Of a stretch of DNA of 64,000 nt, positions 36,596 to 45,123 are shown piece after piece. Made by a program: the position numbers and the translations under genes. Location: positions 62,001-126,000 of the forward strand of contig DDEZ01000002.1 in the NCBI GenBank assembly GCA_002336805.1, in the 5' to 3' direction. Source of the DNA: Bacteroidetes bacterium UBA1941. Lineage in GTDB: Bacteria > Bacteroidota > Bacteroidia > Chitinophagales > LD1. Numbering within the stretch: position 1 is the stretch's first letter; each line of letters starts with the position of its first letter. Under the pieces are notes generated by a model. It ran no database searches and was not told the DNA's origin. It worked only from the letters and a program-made list of their open reading frames with translations.

Positions 36596-37840
36596 ATGAA
36601 AGTCAATCCCCGCTTTCTGAGCATAGCTATATGCGCCCTGCTCCTATCCTCATGCGGCTCACAGCCCGCCAAAAGTGCCGAAGCGCCCGTAGAAAAGAAA
36701 GATACCATAGCTGCAGCACCGGCTAAAGCAGAAACCAGCACCGCCTCCGGCATCATCGAGCCGGGAATCAACACCGACGCTCACAATAAGCTGAATGACG
36801 TAGCACTCTACCTGGCAGGCATCAGGCAGGACTCCTCCTCTGTGCCATCGCGCCTGCGCGGCCTGACCTCTTACAGGCAGTACTGCGATACGCTGGACAA
36901 AGGCTTCACCAGCATAGAGAAAAACCGCCTCAGCAAGATGCGTGACTGGGCCAAAACTGAAATGGCAAACGAGCTCGCAAATCCTAAGACTGTACTCTAT
37001 CCATTCTCCGGGCCAGATATTCTGCACTGCGTACAGTTCTTCCCGGATGCTGACCAGTATGTCATGCTCGCGCTGGAGCGCTATGGCTCCCTGCCCGCTG
37101 CTGATAAAATGGACTCTACCAAGGCTACCAATACCCTGAAGTATATCAACAACTCTCTCGAAGATATCATCGGCAAGAGCTACTTCATCACCCGCAAGAT
37201 GGCCTACAATGTATCTAACCAGTACAACGGCTTCACACCACTCGCATGTGTGTTTCTGGAGCGTACAGGCTATTCTATCCTTGATATCAAATACAAGCAC
37301 CTGACAGAAGACGGCAAAGAAGTAGACCAGCCACTCGACTCTATGGGCAAGCATCAGAACGACTGCGTTGTCATTTACTTTAAAAAGAATGGCGGCAGCA
37401 AGATCCAGAAGCTGACCTACTTCAAGACCAACCTCGGAGATGATCCATACCTCGGCACACCGGGCATGAATGGCAATCCTGGCCTGCAGGCATATCTCAA
37501 TGCGCTGCCCGAGGGCTATATGTACGCAAAGTCTGCCTCCTACCTCATGTGCCAGAAAGACTTCAGCGTGATACGCAATATCTGTATGAAGAAGAGCAAA
37601 ACCGTATTGCAAGACGATACCGGTATCGCCTTCGGATTTTACGATCCTAAGGTTTGGAAGATCACGCTCTATGGCAACTATGAGAAGCCGATAGCAGACT
37701 TCCACGGCGGCTACTACCAAGCCAACCTCCAGGCTGCCTACAAGAAAGACTCAGCGAATGTAAAACCGCTGCCATTCTCCCTCGGCTACCACTGGAAGGA
37801 CCAGGTGCAGAATCTCATGAAATTTGAGAAGAAGAACTAA
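36596..37840 (+). CDS. Lipoprotein of unknown function, first tandem paralogue
   Basis: A 414-residue predicted lipoprotein (signal ending ALLLSSC, then GSQPAKS), followed by an Ala/Glu/Lys-rich linker of about 40 residues. The folded region starts at HNKLNDVALYLAG. It contains LSKMRDWAKTEMANELANPK, YPFSGPDILHCVQFFPDADQ and, at the end, KPLPFSLGYHWKDQVQNLMK. Several single cysteines are kept in both paralogues. I do not recognise the family. It lies 33 bases after the APC permease and 45 bases before its paralogue, so all three may be co-transcribed. By eye the pair is well over half identical. Confidence 0.8.
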   Translation: MKVNPRFLSIAICALLLSSCGSQPAKSAEAPVEKKDTIAAAPAKAETSTASGIIEPGINTDAHNKLNDVALYLAGIRQDSSSVPSRLRGLTSYRQYCDTLDKGFTSIEKNRLSKMRDWAKTEMANELANPKTVLYPFSGPDILHCVQFFPDADQYVMLALERYGSLPAADKMDSTKATNTLKYINNSLEDIIGKSYFITRKMAYNVSNQYNGFTPLACVFLERTGYSILDIKYKHLTEDGKEVDQPLDSMGKHQNDCVVIYFKKNGGSKIQKLTYFKTNLGDDPYLGTPGMNGNPGLQAYLNALPEGYMYAKSASYLMCQKDFSVIRNICMKKSKTVLQDDTGIAFGFYDPKVWKITLYGNYEKPIADFHGGYYQANLQAAYKKDSANVKPLPFSLGYHWKDQVQNLMKFEKKN

Positions 37841-37885
37841 GCACCCGAGACAAATCAATACATTTACAGCAAAGCAGATCGATAT

Positions 37886-39112
37886 ATGAAACTGACCGCC
37901 CGGATCATCTCCCTCTCAGCCGCAGTACTCCTGCTGGCCTCTTGCAATAGCCACCCTGCCGCCAAAGCAGAGCCGGCCGCAGCAGCACCGGCGCCGGCCG
38001 CAGCAGCTCCATCCCCGGTCATCACAGACACCACGATCAGCAAGGCTGAGCACAATAAGCTCAATGATATCGCCCTCTATCTCGCGGGCATGAAGCCGGA
38101 CTCATCCGTAGCTATCCCGCAGAAGCTCCAGAACCTGGCCTACTACAAGCTCTATAGCGACTCTATGAACCGTGGCTTTAACCACATAGAGGAGATCCGC
38201 CTGAGCAAGATGCGCGAGTGGGCCAAGACAGAGCTGGCCAGTGAGCTAGCCAATCCTAAGACGGTCTTCTACCCATTCTCCGGGCCGGATATTCTGCACT
38301 GCGTACAGTTCTTCCCGGATGCCGATCAGTATATCATGATCGCACTGGAGAAATATGGCTCCCTGCCTGTAATGGAGCAAATGGACTCGACAAAGACCAT
38401 CGCCACGCTCAACTCTGTACAGAAGTCCCTCGAAGACATCTTTGGCAAGAGCTACTTCATCACCCACAAGATGCTGCGCGATGTATCTAACCGCTGGAAT
38501 GGTGTCACTCCGGTGGCTTGCGTATTCCTCGTGCGTGCCGGCTATACCGTACTCGATGTGAAATACAAGCACCTGCTGGATGATGGCAAGACCATGACCG
38601 AGATCCCTACAGACTCTATGAGCAAGTACACCAATGCCTGCGTAGAGATCTACTTCCAGAAAAAGGGCGCCAGCAAGATCCAGAAGATCGTCTACTTCAA
38701 GACCAACCTCTGCGATGATCCATACGGCGGCATGGCCAGCTTCAAGAGCAACGCTGCCCTGCAAACATGGCTCAATGCAATGCCCGAGTGCTACACCTAC
38801 GTGAAATCAGCATCCTACCTGATGAACTATGGCACCTTTGAGACCATCCGCAATATCTGTCTAAAGAAAAGCAAGTCCATCCTACAGGATGATACAGGCA
38901 TCGCGCTGCGCTATCTGGACAAGAGCAAGTGGTCACTAAAGTTCTACGGCAACTATGTGAAGCCGGTAAGCGATTTCGCAGGCGTAGATCAGAAGGAGCT
39001 GTATGAGGTATACAAGAAAGACTCGGCAAACATCAAACCGCTGCCATTCTCCCTCGGCTACCACTGGGCCAATAAGAATACGCAGAACCTCATGAAGTTT
39101 GAGCGCAAGTAG
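37886..39112 (+). CDS. Lipoprotein of unknown function, second tandem paralogue
   Basis: A 408-residue lipoprotein (signal ending LLLASC, then NSHPAAK) with a Pro/Ala-rich linker. It is collinear with the preceding gene throughout: HNKLNDIALYLAG, YPFSGPDILHCVQFFPDADQ, SYFITHKMLRDVSN, SILQDDTGIALRY and PLPFSLGYHW. Nucleotide identity is strikingly high over the SGPDILHCVQFFPDAD stretch (near 37003-37052 and 38271-38320), while flanking parts have diverged. That pattern suggests gene conversion or strong constraint. No enzyme motif is visible. The role is unknown; an envelope location is expected. Confidence 0.8.
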   Translation: MKLTARIISLSAAVLLLASCNSHPAAKAEPAAAAPAPAAAAPSPVITDTTISKAEHNKLNDIALYLAGMKPDSSVAIPQKLQNLAYYKLYSDSMNRGFNHIEEIRLSKMREWAKTELASELANPKTVFYPFSGPDILHCVQFFPDADQYIMIALEKYGSLPVMEQMDSTKTIATLNSVQKSLEDIFGKSYFITHKMLRDVSNRWNGVTPVACVFLVRAGYTVLDVKYKHLLDDGKTMTEIPTDSMSKYTNACVEIYFQKKGASKIQKIVYFKTNLCDDPYGGMASFKSNAALQTWLNAMPECYTYVKSASYLMNYGTFETIRNICLKKSKSILQDDTGIALRYLDKSKWSLKFYGNYVKPVSDFAGVDQKELYEVYKKDSANIKPLPFSLGYHWANKNTQNLMKFERK

Positions 39113-39152
39113 CGCTCACATTGGGGTGGATAGGTGTTGGCGTTCTTTTTGA

Positions 39153-40361
39153 ATGGTCACATGCCAAAATTCTGTCCCATTGCGACATTACAACCCACCT
39201 AGCATTCTTAGATTTTGCATTTGCGCTGTATTAGCGGCCTTTTTTACTGCTGCTTCAGCTCAGGACACCACTTATATCACCCGCGAGTCCCAGGCCCGTG
39301 AAAGCGCCTTGAATTTTTATAATACACTCATGCAGGTATCTGACCTCACCCTGCTCTCTGCCTACAGCGAGTATGACAAGGCCTGGCCCGATACAAAGCA
39401 GTTCCCTGCCAAGCCCTACTTCATCCAGGCGCAGCTCAATACGCCCATCCCCATCGGTGGCCGCTGGGCCAAGACCGTGAAAGGCGGCCTACGCTTTGGT
39501 GTCTTCCTACATCCAGATATCGAGGTGCGCCTCCTGCGCAATGACCGCAGCCGTGGTGATACCTCCACTCCTATCCGTACCCCCAGCTTCAAGCCTGGCG
39601 TCACACTCTTCGTCACACAAAGCAAGCTCTGGGACAACAGGAAAGACCAGCACTATTTCGGCTTTAAGATATTCCACCTCTCCAATGGTCAGGATGGTGT
39701 CCACTTCCGCCCTCAGGACGGCGGCTATTACAATCGCTACAATGGCGACTTTAGCGACTTCATCATCTTTCAGGTCTTGTACGGCGGTATCTATTCCTTT
39801 GACCGGCAGAAGATAGATACGTCAAAAACCATTTACCACAGCCGCTACAACAGGACCCTCTACACCTCCTCTCAGATATACTGGAAAGCAGGCGTCACCT
39901 TCTACCCAAAAGTCTTTGTAGACAGCCTGCTCTGCGTGGAGCACATGTACGGCCGCTATCGTAGCAATATACAGATAGGCTGGACCTACGCGCCCATCTA
40001 CCAGAGCGGCATCTATGATCAGCGCCACGGCATCTACCGCCCGCAGTACCAGCCTGAGCGCCGGGAGCGCTTCCGTATATGGGCGGATATGGAGTACATC
40101 TGGGATGCACCCTACCGGACCGGCCCATTGGGTGATCTGCGCACAGTGCCGATCTATGATATCACTAAGCGCCTCAACATCTCAGTCACTGGTTCTTTCC
40201 GCATCTGGGGGACACCCTTTGCCGGTATGTTCTTCCAGGTTGGTTACTACGGTTCAGATCCGTACAATGTCTATTTTCAGCAGAGCCTCTTCGTAGTCCG
40301 CGCGGGAATCTCCGGAGGCTTCCTGGTCTATCGCTACAGGCACACTCCCGTACAGCTCTGA
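39153..40361 (+). CDS. Outer-membrane phospholipase A-like beta-barrel protein
   Basis: A 402-residue exported protein; a hydrophobic segment (FCICAVLAAFFTAASA) ends near residue 36. The body alternates aromatic and polar residues as in an outer-membrane beta-barrel. The segment FGFKIFHLSNGQDG contains H-x-S-N-G, the catalytic signature of OMPLA (PldA), in which the His and Ser form the active site. A nearby GDFSDFIIFQVLYGG may carry the third residue. OMPLA hydrolyses phospholipids that reach the outer leaflet. The match rests on this motif and the barrel pattern, so the assignment is moderate. The true start may be a later codon. Confidence 0.65.
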   Translation: MVTCQNSVPLRHYNPPSILRFCICAVLAAFFTAASAQDTTYITRESQARESALNFYNTLMQVSDLTLLSAYSEYDKAWPDTKQFPAKPYFIQAQLNTPIPIGGRWAKTVKGGLRFGVFLHPDIEVRLLRNDRSRGDTSTPIRTPSFKPGVTLFVTQSKLWDNRKDQHYFGFKIFHLSNGQDGVHFRPQDGGYYNRYNGDFSDFIIFQVLYGGIYSFDRQKIDTSKTIYHSRYNRTLYTSSQIYWKAGVTFYPKVFVDSLLCVEHMYGRYRSNIQIGWTYAPIYQSGIYDQRHGIYRPQYQPERRERFRIWADMEYIWDAPYRTGPLGDLRTVPIYDITKRLNISVTGSFRIWGTPFAGMFFQVGYYGSDPYNVYFQQSLFVVRAGISGGFLVYRYRHTPVQL

Positions 40362-40691
40362 TCAATGTTTCATGTGGAACATGCGCAGCCAGGCGTATGG
40401 CCTTCGCTGCTGCAGGTAGTCTTCCCTCGCATCCATAGCATATGCTTCGCGCTCGAAAACGATATTCCGATAGGCTTTGTCGCTGTTTTCATACCGCAGT
40501 AGATTGACCATATAGTTAGCCACGTACAGCAGATAAAACGGCAGGATCAATAGCTCCAGCTGCTGCCTGTGATGGATACGCTCATGCCGCAGCAGGGTAG
40601 CATCTGTCAGACCTGCTCTATCCCGTATCAGGATAAACGGCCATAGCGCCATACCACTCACATGCAGCCGTGGACAGTGTAGTACGATCAT
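40362..40691 (-). CDS. Small HERIH-motif protein, possible zincin-like
   Basis: A 109-residue protein. The central segment LLRHERIHHRQQLELL contains HExxH, and a glutamate-rich FEREAYAMDARED lies about 40 residues later. This resembles the zinc-binding core of M56/BlaR1-type peptidases cut down to a minimal form. A hydrophobic stretch (LILPFYLLYVANYMVNLL) lies between them. Small proteins of this layout occur in Bacteroidota without known function. The last codons overlap a parS-like word. It converges with the phospholipase-like gene, with no gap. Confidence 0.65.
   Translation of the reverse strand: MIVLHCPRLHVSGMALWPFILIRDRAGLTDATLLRHERIHHRQQLELLILPFYLLYVANYMVNLLRYENSDKAYRNIVFEREAYAMDAREDYLQQRRPYAWLRMFHMKH
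40366..40381. promoter_or_regulatory. parS-like site, 14/16
   Basis: TGTTTCATGTGGAACA; mismatches at positions 5 and 8, at the 3' end of the HERIH gene. Confidence 0.45.
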
Positions 40692-40755
40692 TGGGGAATT
40701 TTATAAAGGCATGATCTTAGTGAGATAATCTGCGTAAATTCATAAAGCAAATACT

Positions 40756-41160
40756 ATGCTGAAAAAAGTACTCCTCTACATCATGGCCACCGTATATGTG
40801 GCAGCCGGCATCATGCACTTCGTGAAGCCCGCACCATACCTCAAAATGGTAGAGACCTATCTACCAGCTCCACTCGCCATGATCTACATCAGCGGTGTGG
40901 CAGAGATACTCTGCGGCCTCGGGCTCATGATACCGCAGACGCGCCGTATGGCTGCGTTTGCGCTCGTGCTCTTACTCATCGCCATCTTTCCAGCCAATAT
41001 ATACATGGCCGTAGCGCATGATCGCTGGCCCGATATACCTGTGTGGGTGTTGTATGCGCGCCTGCCACTACAGCTACTTCTGATATGGCTAGCCAATCTC
41101 TATACAAAGACCAGCAATACATTCTACGGAGAGCGTGGCTCAAAACAACCCATCCAGTAG
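40756..41160 (+). CDS. DoxX-like small membrane protein
   Basis: A 134-residue protein with four hydrophobic segments. The signatures ATVYVAAGIMHFVKPAPYLK near the N-terminus, ISGVAEILCGLGLMIPQTRR in the middle and AVAHDRWPD later match the DoxX/MauE-like family. These are linked to thiol or quinone redox functions in some bacteria, but the role of this branch is not established. It stands alone and ends before a hairpin shared with the convergent chalcone-isomerase-like gene. Confidence 0.82.
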   Translation: MLKKVLLYIMATVYVAAGIMHFVKPAPYLKMVETYLPAPLAMIYISGVAEILCGLGLMIPQTRRMAAFALVLLLIAIFPANIYMAVAHDRWPDIPVWVLYARLPLQLLLIWLANLYTKTSNTFYGERGSKQPIQ

Positions 41161-41172
41161 CAACAAACAAAA

Positions 41173-41192
41173 AGGGCGACTTCTGTCGCCCT
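41173..41192. terminator. Bidirectional hairpin terminator
   Basis: AGGGCGAC (41173-41180) pairs with GTCGCCCT (41185-41192) around TTCT, between two convergent genes. The A-run on its left gives a good T-run for the minus-strand gene. Confidence 0.8.
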
Positions 41193-41214
41193 CTCTAAAT
41201 ATATTTTCCGAAAT

Positions 41215-41787
41215 TTATTTCGCCTGACCGAGCATGCCCGCCTTCAGCTTAGGCTCCACGGGTTCATTGCCCAGCCAGATGCCAAAGAGCGCCGTTTTGA
41301 AATCCATGCCGTCTATTGTATCGAGCAGCTTACCATTCTTATACACCTTGGTACCTACATTCGGCTCATATACCAGTTCAAAAACATTTGTCTTTACGAT
41401 CGCCTCTTGCTTAAAGAGCTTCAGAAAGCGGTCGATCTTAGCTTGAATAGGAGCTGGCTTACCTCCTGTAGATTTATCGAATCCTTCCTTCACTGCGTCT
41501 GCCATACGGTCAGAAGTAGCCATGCCGGATGTGATCTGGAGCCTTACTGCCTGTGCTTCATTTGCCTTTACTATAGCATCTGCATTACTGCTTTTAGCTG
41601 GCAGGTAGAGACCGGCCACATAGATATCCATAAAGAATTTCACACGGGTACCGCCGCCATTGAGCACGAGGTTGGTGTTGCCGGCTTTGACGGTAGCGGG
41701 CAGGGTCACATCACCTATGGTCACCTGTGCTGCTGCTGAGATCACGAGGGCCACCACCAGGCCGAGAGTAAGGCTTATCTTTTTCAT
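41215..41787 (-). CDS. Chalcone-isomerase-fold secreted protein
   Basis: A 190-residue protein starting at the ATG at 41787, with signal peptide MKKISLTLGLVVALVISAAA. The mature part matches the chalcone isomerase-like family: LNGGGTRVKFFMDIYVAGLY, KANEAQAVRLQIT, VFELVYEPNVGTKVYKNGKL and ALFGIWLGNEPVEPKLKAGM. Bacterial members are thought to bind fatty acids or small hydrophobic molecules and are not expected to act on flavonoids. The location is periplasmic. It is divergent from the GNAT-like gene. Confidence 0.88.
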   Translation of the reverse strand: MKKISLTLGLVVALVISAAAQVTIGDVTLPATVKAGNTNLVLNGGGTRVKFFMDIYVAGLYLPAKSSNADAIVKANEAQAVRLQITSGMATSDRMADAVKEGFDKSTGGKPAPIQAKIDRFLKLFKQEAIVKTNVFELVYEPNVGTKVYKNGKLLDTIDGMDFKTALFGIWLGNEPVEPKLKAGMLGQAK

Positions 41788-41868
41788 GATGAGTTTTTTG
41801 ATTTCCCTAAAGGTATAAAAATCTATGCCAGTTTTAACAATTTGAATCGTCTTCACTTATATTTAGAA

Positions 41869-42450
41869 ATGCCTTTTGAAAAAGAAGAACTCTTGCCCGG
41901 ATATACCATCGCCAAAGTATCTGCCGGTGAATTCGATGAATTCTATGCCTCGCATAGTGGCATGGTTTATCCCGACGTCCTGCAGATCGATACAGACGCT
42001 TGGCTATCTACTAAAGAGCGGGCAGACCGCAGCGATCTGGCCAGGAATCTTCAGCACAGGCTTTCACTTCATTTTCTGATCTACCATGGAGAGCAGGCAA
42101 TCGGCTGGCATTGCGGCTATCAAATTGATGCAGACATATTCTACATGTTTGAAACTGGAGTACTATCATCTCATCAGCGCAAGGGCATCTACTCCGCTCT
42201 CATCCTGTGGCTGCTGGCTAAATATCAATCGCTCGGTTTTCAGAAAGTGACCAGTCAGCATCATGCGTCAAACAACGCCGTCATCATACCCAAACTAAAA
42301 GCCGGATTTGCAATCACAGGCTTCTCTATAGATGAGGGCCTAGGTCTCATGGTGACCATGGCTTATATTATCAATGTGAAACGCATGAACGCTTACACTT
42401 TTCGCACGGGCCACACCCGGCCAGATGCAGAGATCAGAAAATTCTTGTGA
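41869..42450 (+). CDS. GNAT-like acetyltransferase
   Basis: A 193-residue protein starting at the ATG at 41869; an in-frame ATG nine codons earlier is less likely. The core follows the acetyltransferase pattern: HFLIYHGEQAIGWHCGYQ, a strand, MFETGVLSSHQRKGIYSALI as a divergent acetyl-CoA loop (Q-R-K-G-I-Y), and HASNNAVIIPKLKAGFAITG. The motif is looser than in the other GNAT genes of the window. The substrate is unknown. A 14/16 parS-like word follows the stop. Confidence 0.72.
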   Translation: MPFEKEELLPGYTIAKVSAGEFDEFYASHSGMVYPDVLQIDTDAWLSTKERADRSDLARNLQHRLSLHFLIYHGEQAIGWHCGYQIDADIFYMFETGVLSSHQRKGIYSALILWLLAKYQSLGFQKVTSQHHASNNAVIIPKLKAGFAITGFSIDEGLGLMVTMAYIINVKRMNAYTFRTGHTRPDAEIRKFL

Positions 42451-42451
42451 A

Positions 42452-42467
42452 TGTGCCGCGTGGAACA
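42452..42467. promoter_or_regulatory. parS-like site, 14/16
   Basis: TGTGCCGCGTGGAACA; mismatches at positions 4 and 7. It lies directly after the GNAT-like stop codon, in the spacer before the hppA terminator. Confidence 0.5.
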
Positions 42468-42480
42468 TCCCCAAACAAAA

Positions 42481-42504
42481 AGCCCCGACCGGATGGTCAG
42501 GGCT
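42481..42504 (-). terminator. Terminator of hppA
   Basis: AGCCCCGACC (42481-42490) pairs with GGTCAGGGCT (42495-42504) with one mismatch and a GGAT loop. On the minus strand it is followed by TTTTTGTTTG. Confidence 0.85.
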
Positions 42505-42526
42505 TCTGCTATATTTTGCTAAACTT

Positions 42527-44815
42527 TTAGTGCTTGATGATAGTCGTAGAGTCTGTAGTGCTCACGATACTGTCTCCCACTACTTCTTTCTTTTGCTCTA
42601 CGTGTGTCTCGATGGTCGTAGGCACTGCGTCTACAGCAGCTACAGCCTTCTCTTTTGCCAGCAGCGGAGCCAGTGTGAGGCCTACGAGGCAAGAGAGCTT
42701 GATCAGGATGTTCATAGACGGGCCAGACGTATCCTTGAATGGATCACCTACCGTGTCACCTACTACGGCAGCCTTGTGCGGCTCAGACTTCTTGTAGTAT
42801 GTCTTGCCATCTATCTCTACACCCTTCTCAAAAGACTTCTTGGCATTGTCCCAGGCGCCACCGGCGTTATTCTGGAAGATAGCCCACATCACACCGCTCA
42901 CGGTCACACCGGCCATATAGGCACCTAGCGCCTCAGCACCCATCAGCAGGCCGATCAGGATCGGGGTCACGATAGTCAGTACACCTGGCAGCATCATCTC
43001 GCGGAGAGCAGCCTTGGTAGAGATCTCTACGCACTTGCCGTATTCTGGCTTGCCTGTACCCTCCAGGATACCTGGTATCTCGCGGAACTGGCGGCGAACC
43101 TCATTCACCATGTCCATCGCAGCCTTACCTACAGAGTTCATAGCGAGAGCAGAGAATACTACCGGGATCATACCACCTACGAAAAGCGCAGCGAGCACCT
43201 TTGCGTCGAAGATATTGATACCACGGATACCTGTGAAGGTCACATAAGCTGCGAAGAGCGCGAGAGCCGTGAGCGCTGCAGAAGCGATCGCAAAGCCCTT
43301 ACCGATAGCAGCTGTAGTGTTACCCACAGAGTCGAGGATATCGGTTTTCTCACGTACGTCAGCTGGCAGTTCGCTCATTTCGGCGATACCACCCGCGTTG
43401 TCAGAGATAGGGCCGAAGGCATCGATAGCCAGCTGCATAGCTGTAGTAGCCATCATAGCAGAGGCAGCGATACCCACACCGTAGAAACCAGCCAGTGCAT
43501 AAGCACCCCAGATAGCACCTGCGAAGAGGAGGACAGGGAAGAAAGTAGAAAGCATACCAGTACCTAGGCCGGCGATGATGTTCGTCGCAGCACCCGTACC
43601 AGACTTTTGTACGATATCGAGGATAGGCTTCTTGCCCAGGCCGGTGTAGTACTCAGTGATAGAGCTGATCGCAGCACCTACGAACATACCTACACACACC
43701 GCCCAGAATACACGCATAGAAGAGATATCTGTAGCTGTGCTGGCGAAATCGCCATCAGTGAACATGGTCATCTTCATAGTCTCCGGCAGCATCAGCTTGA
43801 TGAGTGCAAAAGACGCAGCGAGTGCGATGATGATAGATACCCAGTTGCCACGGTTGAGCGCAGACTGTACAGTATCGGTGTTAGCAGACTTGTCATCCTT
43901 GATGGTCACAAAGAACGCACCGATGATAGAAGCGATGATACCTACAGCAGCGATGGTCATAGGCAGCAGGATAGGACCGATACCGCCAAAGGCAGTCAGG
44001 CCCGGATTATCACCTATCAGGAAGTTACCCAGTACCATAGACGCGAGTACAGTAGCTACATAAGAACCGAAAAGGTCAGCGCCCATACCTGCTACGTCAC
44101 CTACGTTGTCACCCACATTGTCAGCGATAGTAGCCGGGTTGCGTGGATCATCCTCTGGTATACCAGCCTCTACCTTACCTACCAGGTCGGCGCCTACGTC
44201 GGCAGCCTTGGTATAGATACCGCCACCTACACGGGCGAAGAGTGCGATAGACTCAGCACCTACAGAGAAGCCAGCCAGTACTTCGAGTACTTTCTTCATC
44301 ATCTCAGGGCCGCCATTATTGATATCACCACCCATGAAGAAGTGGAAGAAGAAGATGAACAGAGTGCAGAGGCCCACTACAGCGAGGCCAGCTACGCCCA
44401 GGCCCATCACCGTACCACCTGCAAAAGACACCTTCAGTGCCTTAGAGAGGCTCGTACGGGCTGCCTGTGTGGTACGTACGTTAGCCTTGGTAGCTACATT
44501 CATACCGATGAAACCTGCGAGGGCGCTGAAGAAGCAGCCGATCACAAAGGAAACTACGATCAGGATATGGGAGTGCTCAGCTACTTTAGAGTTGAGCGTC
44601 AGTGCGCCGAGGGCGATACCTGCCACTACTACATAGATAGCGAGGATACGATACTCAGCCTTCAGAAATGCCATAGCTCCTTCCGCTATGTGGTTTGCTA
44701 TACCGCTCATCTTGGCGTCACCGGCGTCTTGTTTTACTACCCAGCTCCGCAGAACCAGCATGTAGATCAAGCCCACCAGGCCAAACAACGGGAGAATGTA
44801 GATGATACTTTCCAT
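42527..44815 (-). CDS. hppA: Membrane-bound pyrophosphatase (K+-dependent, ion-pumping)
   Basis: A 762-residue integral membrane pyrophosphatase with about 16 hydrophobic segments. It couples PPi hydrolysis to H+ or Na+ export. The catalytic signature is DDPRNPATIADNVGDNVGDV followed by AGMGADLFGSY. Further Asp-rich motifs appear in SDNAGGIAEM and DTVGDPFKDTSGPS. The segment VGNTTAAIGKGFAIAS has Ala where K+-independent enzymes have Lys, so it should be the K+-dependent type, many of which pump Na+. The C-terminus has an extra soluble tail of about 45 residues ending in TDSTTIIKH. A -7 box (TATCTTTG, minus strand, 44861-44854) lies about 40 bases upstream. Confidence 0.94.
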   Translation of the reverse strand: MESIIYILPLFGLVGLIYMLVLRSWVVKQDAGDAKMSGIANHIAEGAMAFLKAEYRILAIYVVVAGIALGALTLNSKVAEHSHILIVVSFVIGCFFSALAGFIGMNVATKANVRTTQAARTSLSKALKVSFAGGTVMGLGVAGLAVVGLCTLFIFFFHFFMGGDINNGGPEMMKKVLEVLAGFSVGAESIALFARVGGGIYTKAADVGADLVGKVEAGIPEDDPRNPATIADNVGDNVGDVAGMGADLFGSYVATVLASMVLGNFLIGDNPGLTAFGGIGPILLPMTIAAVGIIASIIGAFFVTIKDDKSANTDTVQSALNRGNWVSIIIALAASFALIKLMLPETMKMTMFTDGDFASTATDISSMRVFWAVCVGMFVGAAISSITEYYTGLGKKPILDIVQKSGTGAATNIIAGLGTGMLSTFFPVLLFAGAIWGAYALAGFYGVGIAASAMMATTAMQLAIDAFGPISDNAGGIAEMSELPADVREKTDILDSVGNTTAAIGKGFAIASAALTALALFAAYVTFTGIRGINIFDAKVLAALFVGGMIPVVFSALAMNSVGKAAMDMVNEVRRQFREIPGILEGTGKPEYGKCVEISTKAALREMMLPGVLTIVTPILIGLLMGAEALGAYMAGVTVSGVMWAIFQNNAGGAWDNAKKSFEKGVEIDGKTYYKKSEPHKAAVVGDTVGDPFKDTSGPSMNILIKLSCLVGLTLAPLLAKEKAVAAVDAVPTTIETHVEQKKEVVGDSIVSTTDSTTIIKH

Positions 44816-45123
44816 ACCTGTTTTTTCTAATGTTTATTTTTTGAATTGGTCGGCAAAGATAAAAATGTAGGGGACAATTTATATTAAAACGGCCTGTGAG
44901 TGCGGTTTTCAGGCCTGTTTTGGGTCAAAAAAAGGGTCAAATCCCGATTTACGTCGCGTCGAGCCCCTTTTGGGGCAACTTTATATAACGTAAATGTCAC
45001 CTCCGGCCGTATCCCTTCCACTTTTGCACGCTGATAGTCAGCACAAAAAAAATCCGGCCTGTTACTTTCTGTTTCTGAGTGCGTTACCATCTCATATTCC
45101 CTTCACCAAAAACCAGAAACACC
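44816..45123. promoter_or_regulatory. Divergent spacer of hppA and gldM with nested dyad
   Basis: This 308-base spacer holds the hppA -7 box and, nearer gldM, a nested inverted structure. Outer arms are ATTTACGT (44947-44954) and ACGTAAAT (44988-44995). The inner hairpin is GCCCC-TTTT-GGGGC (44963-44976). The dyad ends about 130 bases before the gldM ATG and could be an operator or leader structure. No small gene is convincing here. Confidence 0.5.

Noticed and set aside
36659..37720. Open frame of about 353 codons antisense to the first lipoprotein
   Set aside because: The plus-strand frame has a paralogue next door with the same protein sequence, which settles the coding strand.
43607..44830. 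Long open frame (about 407 codons) on the plus strand across hppA
   Set aside because: It lies antisense to a fully conserved pyrophosphatase and its translation has no protein-like motifs; it is a shadow of the codon pattern.
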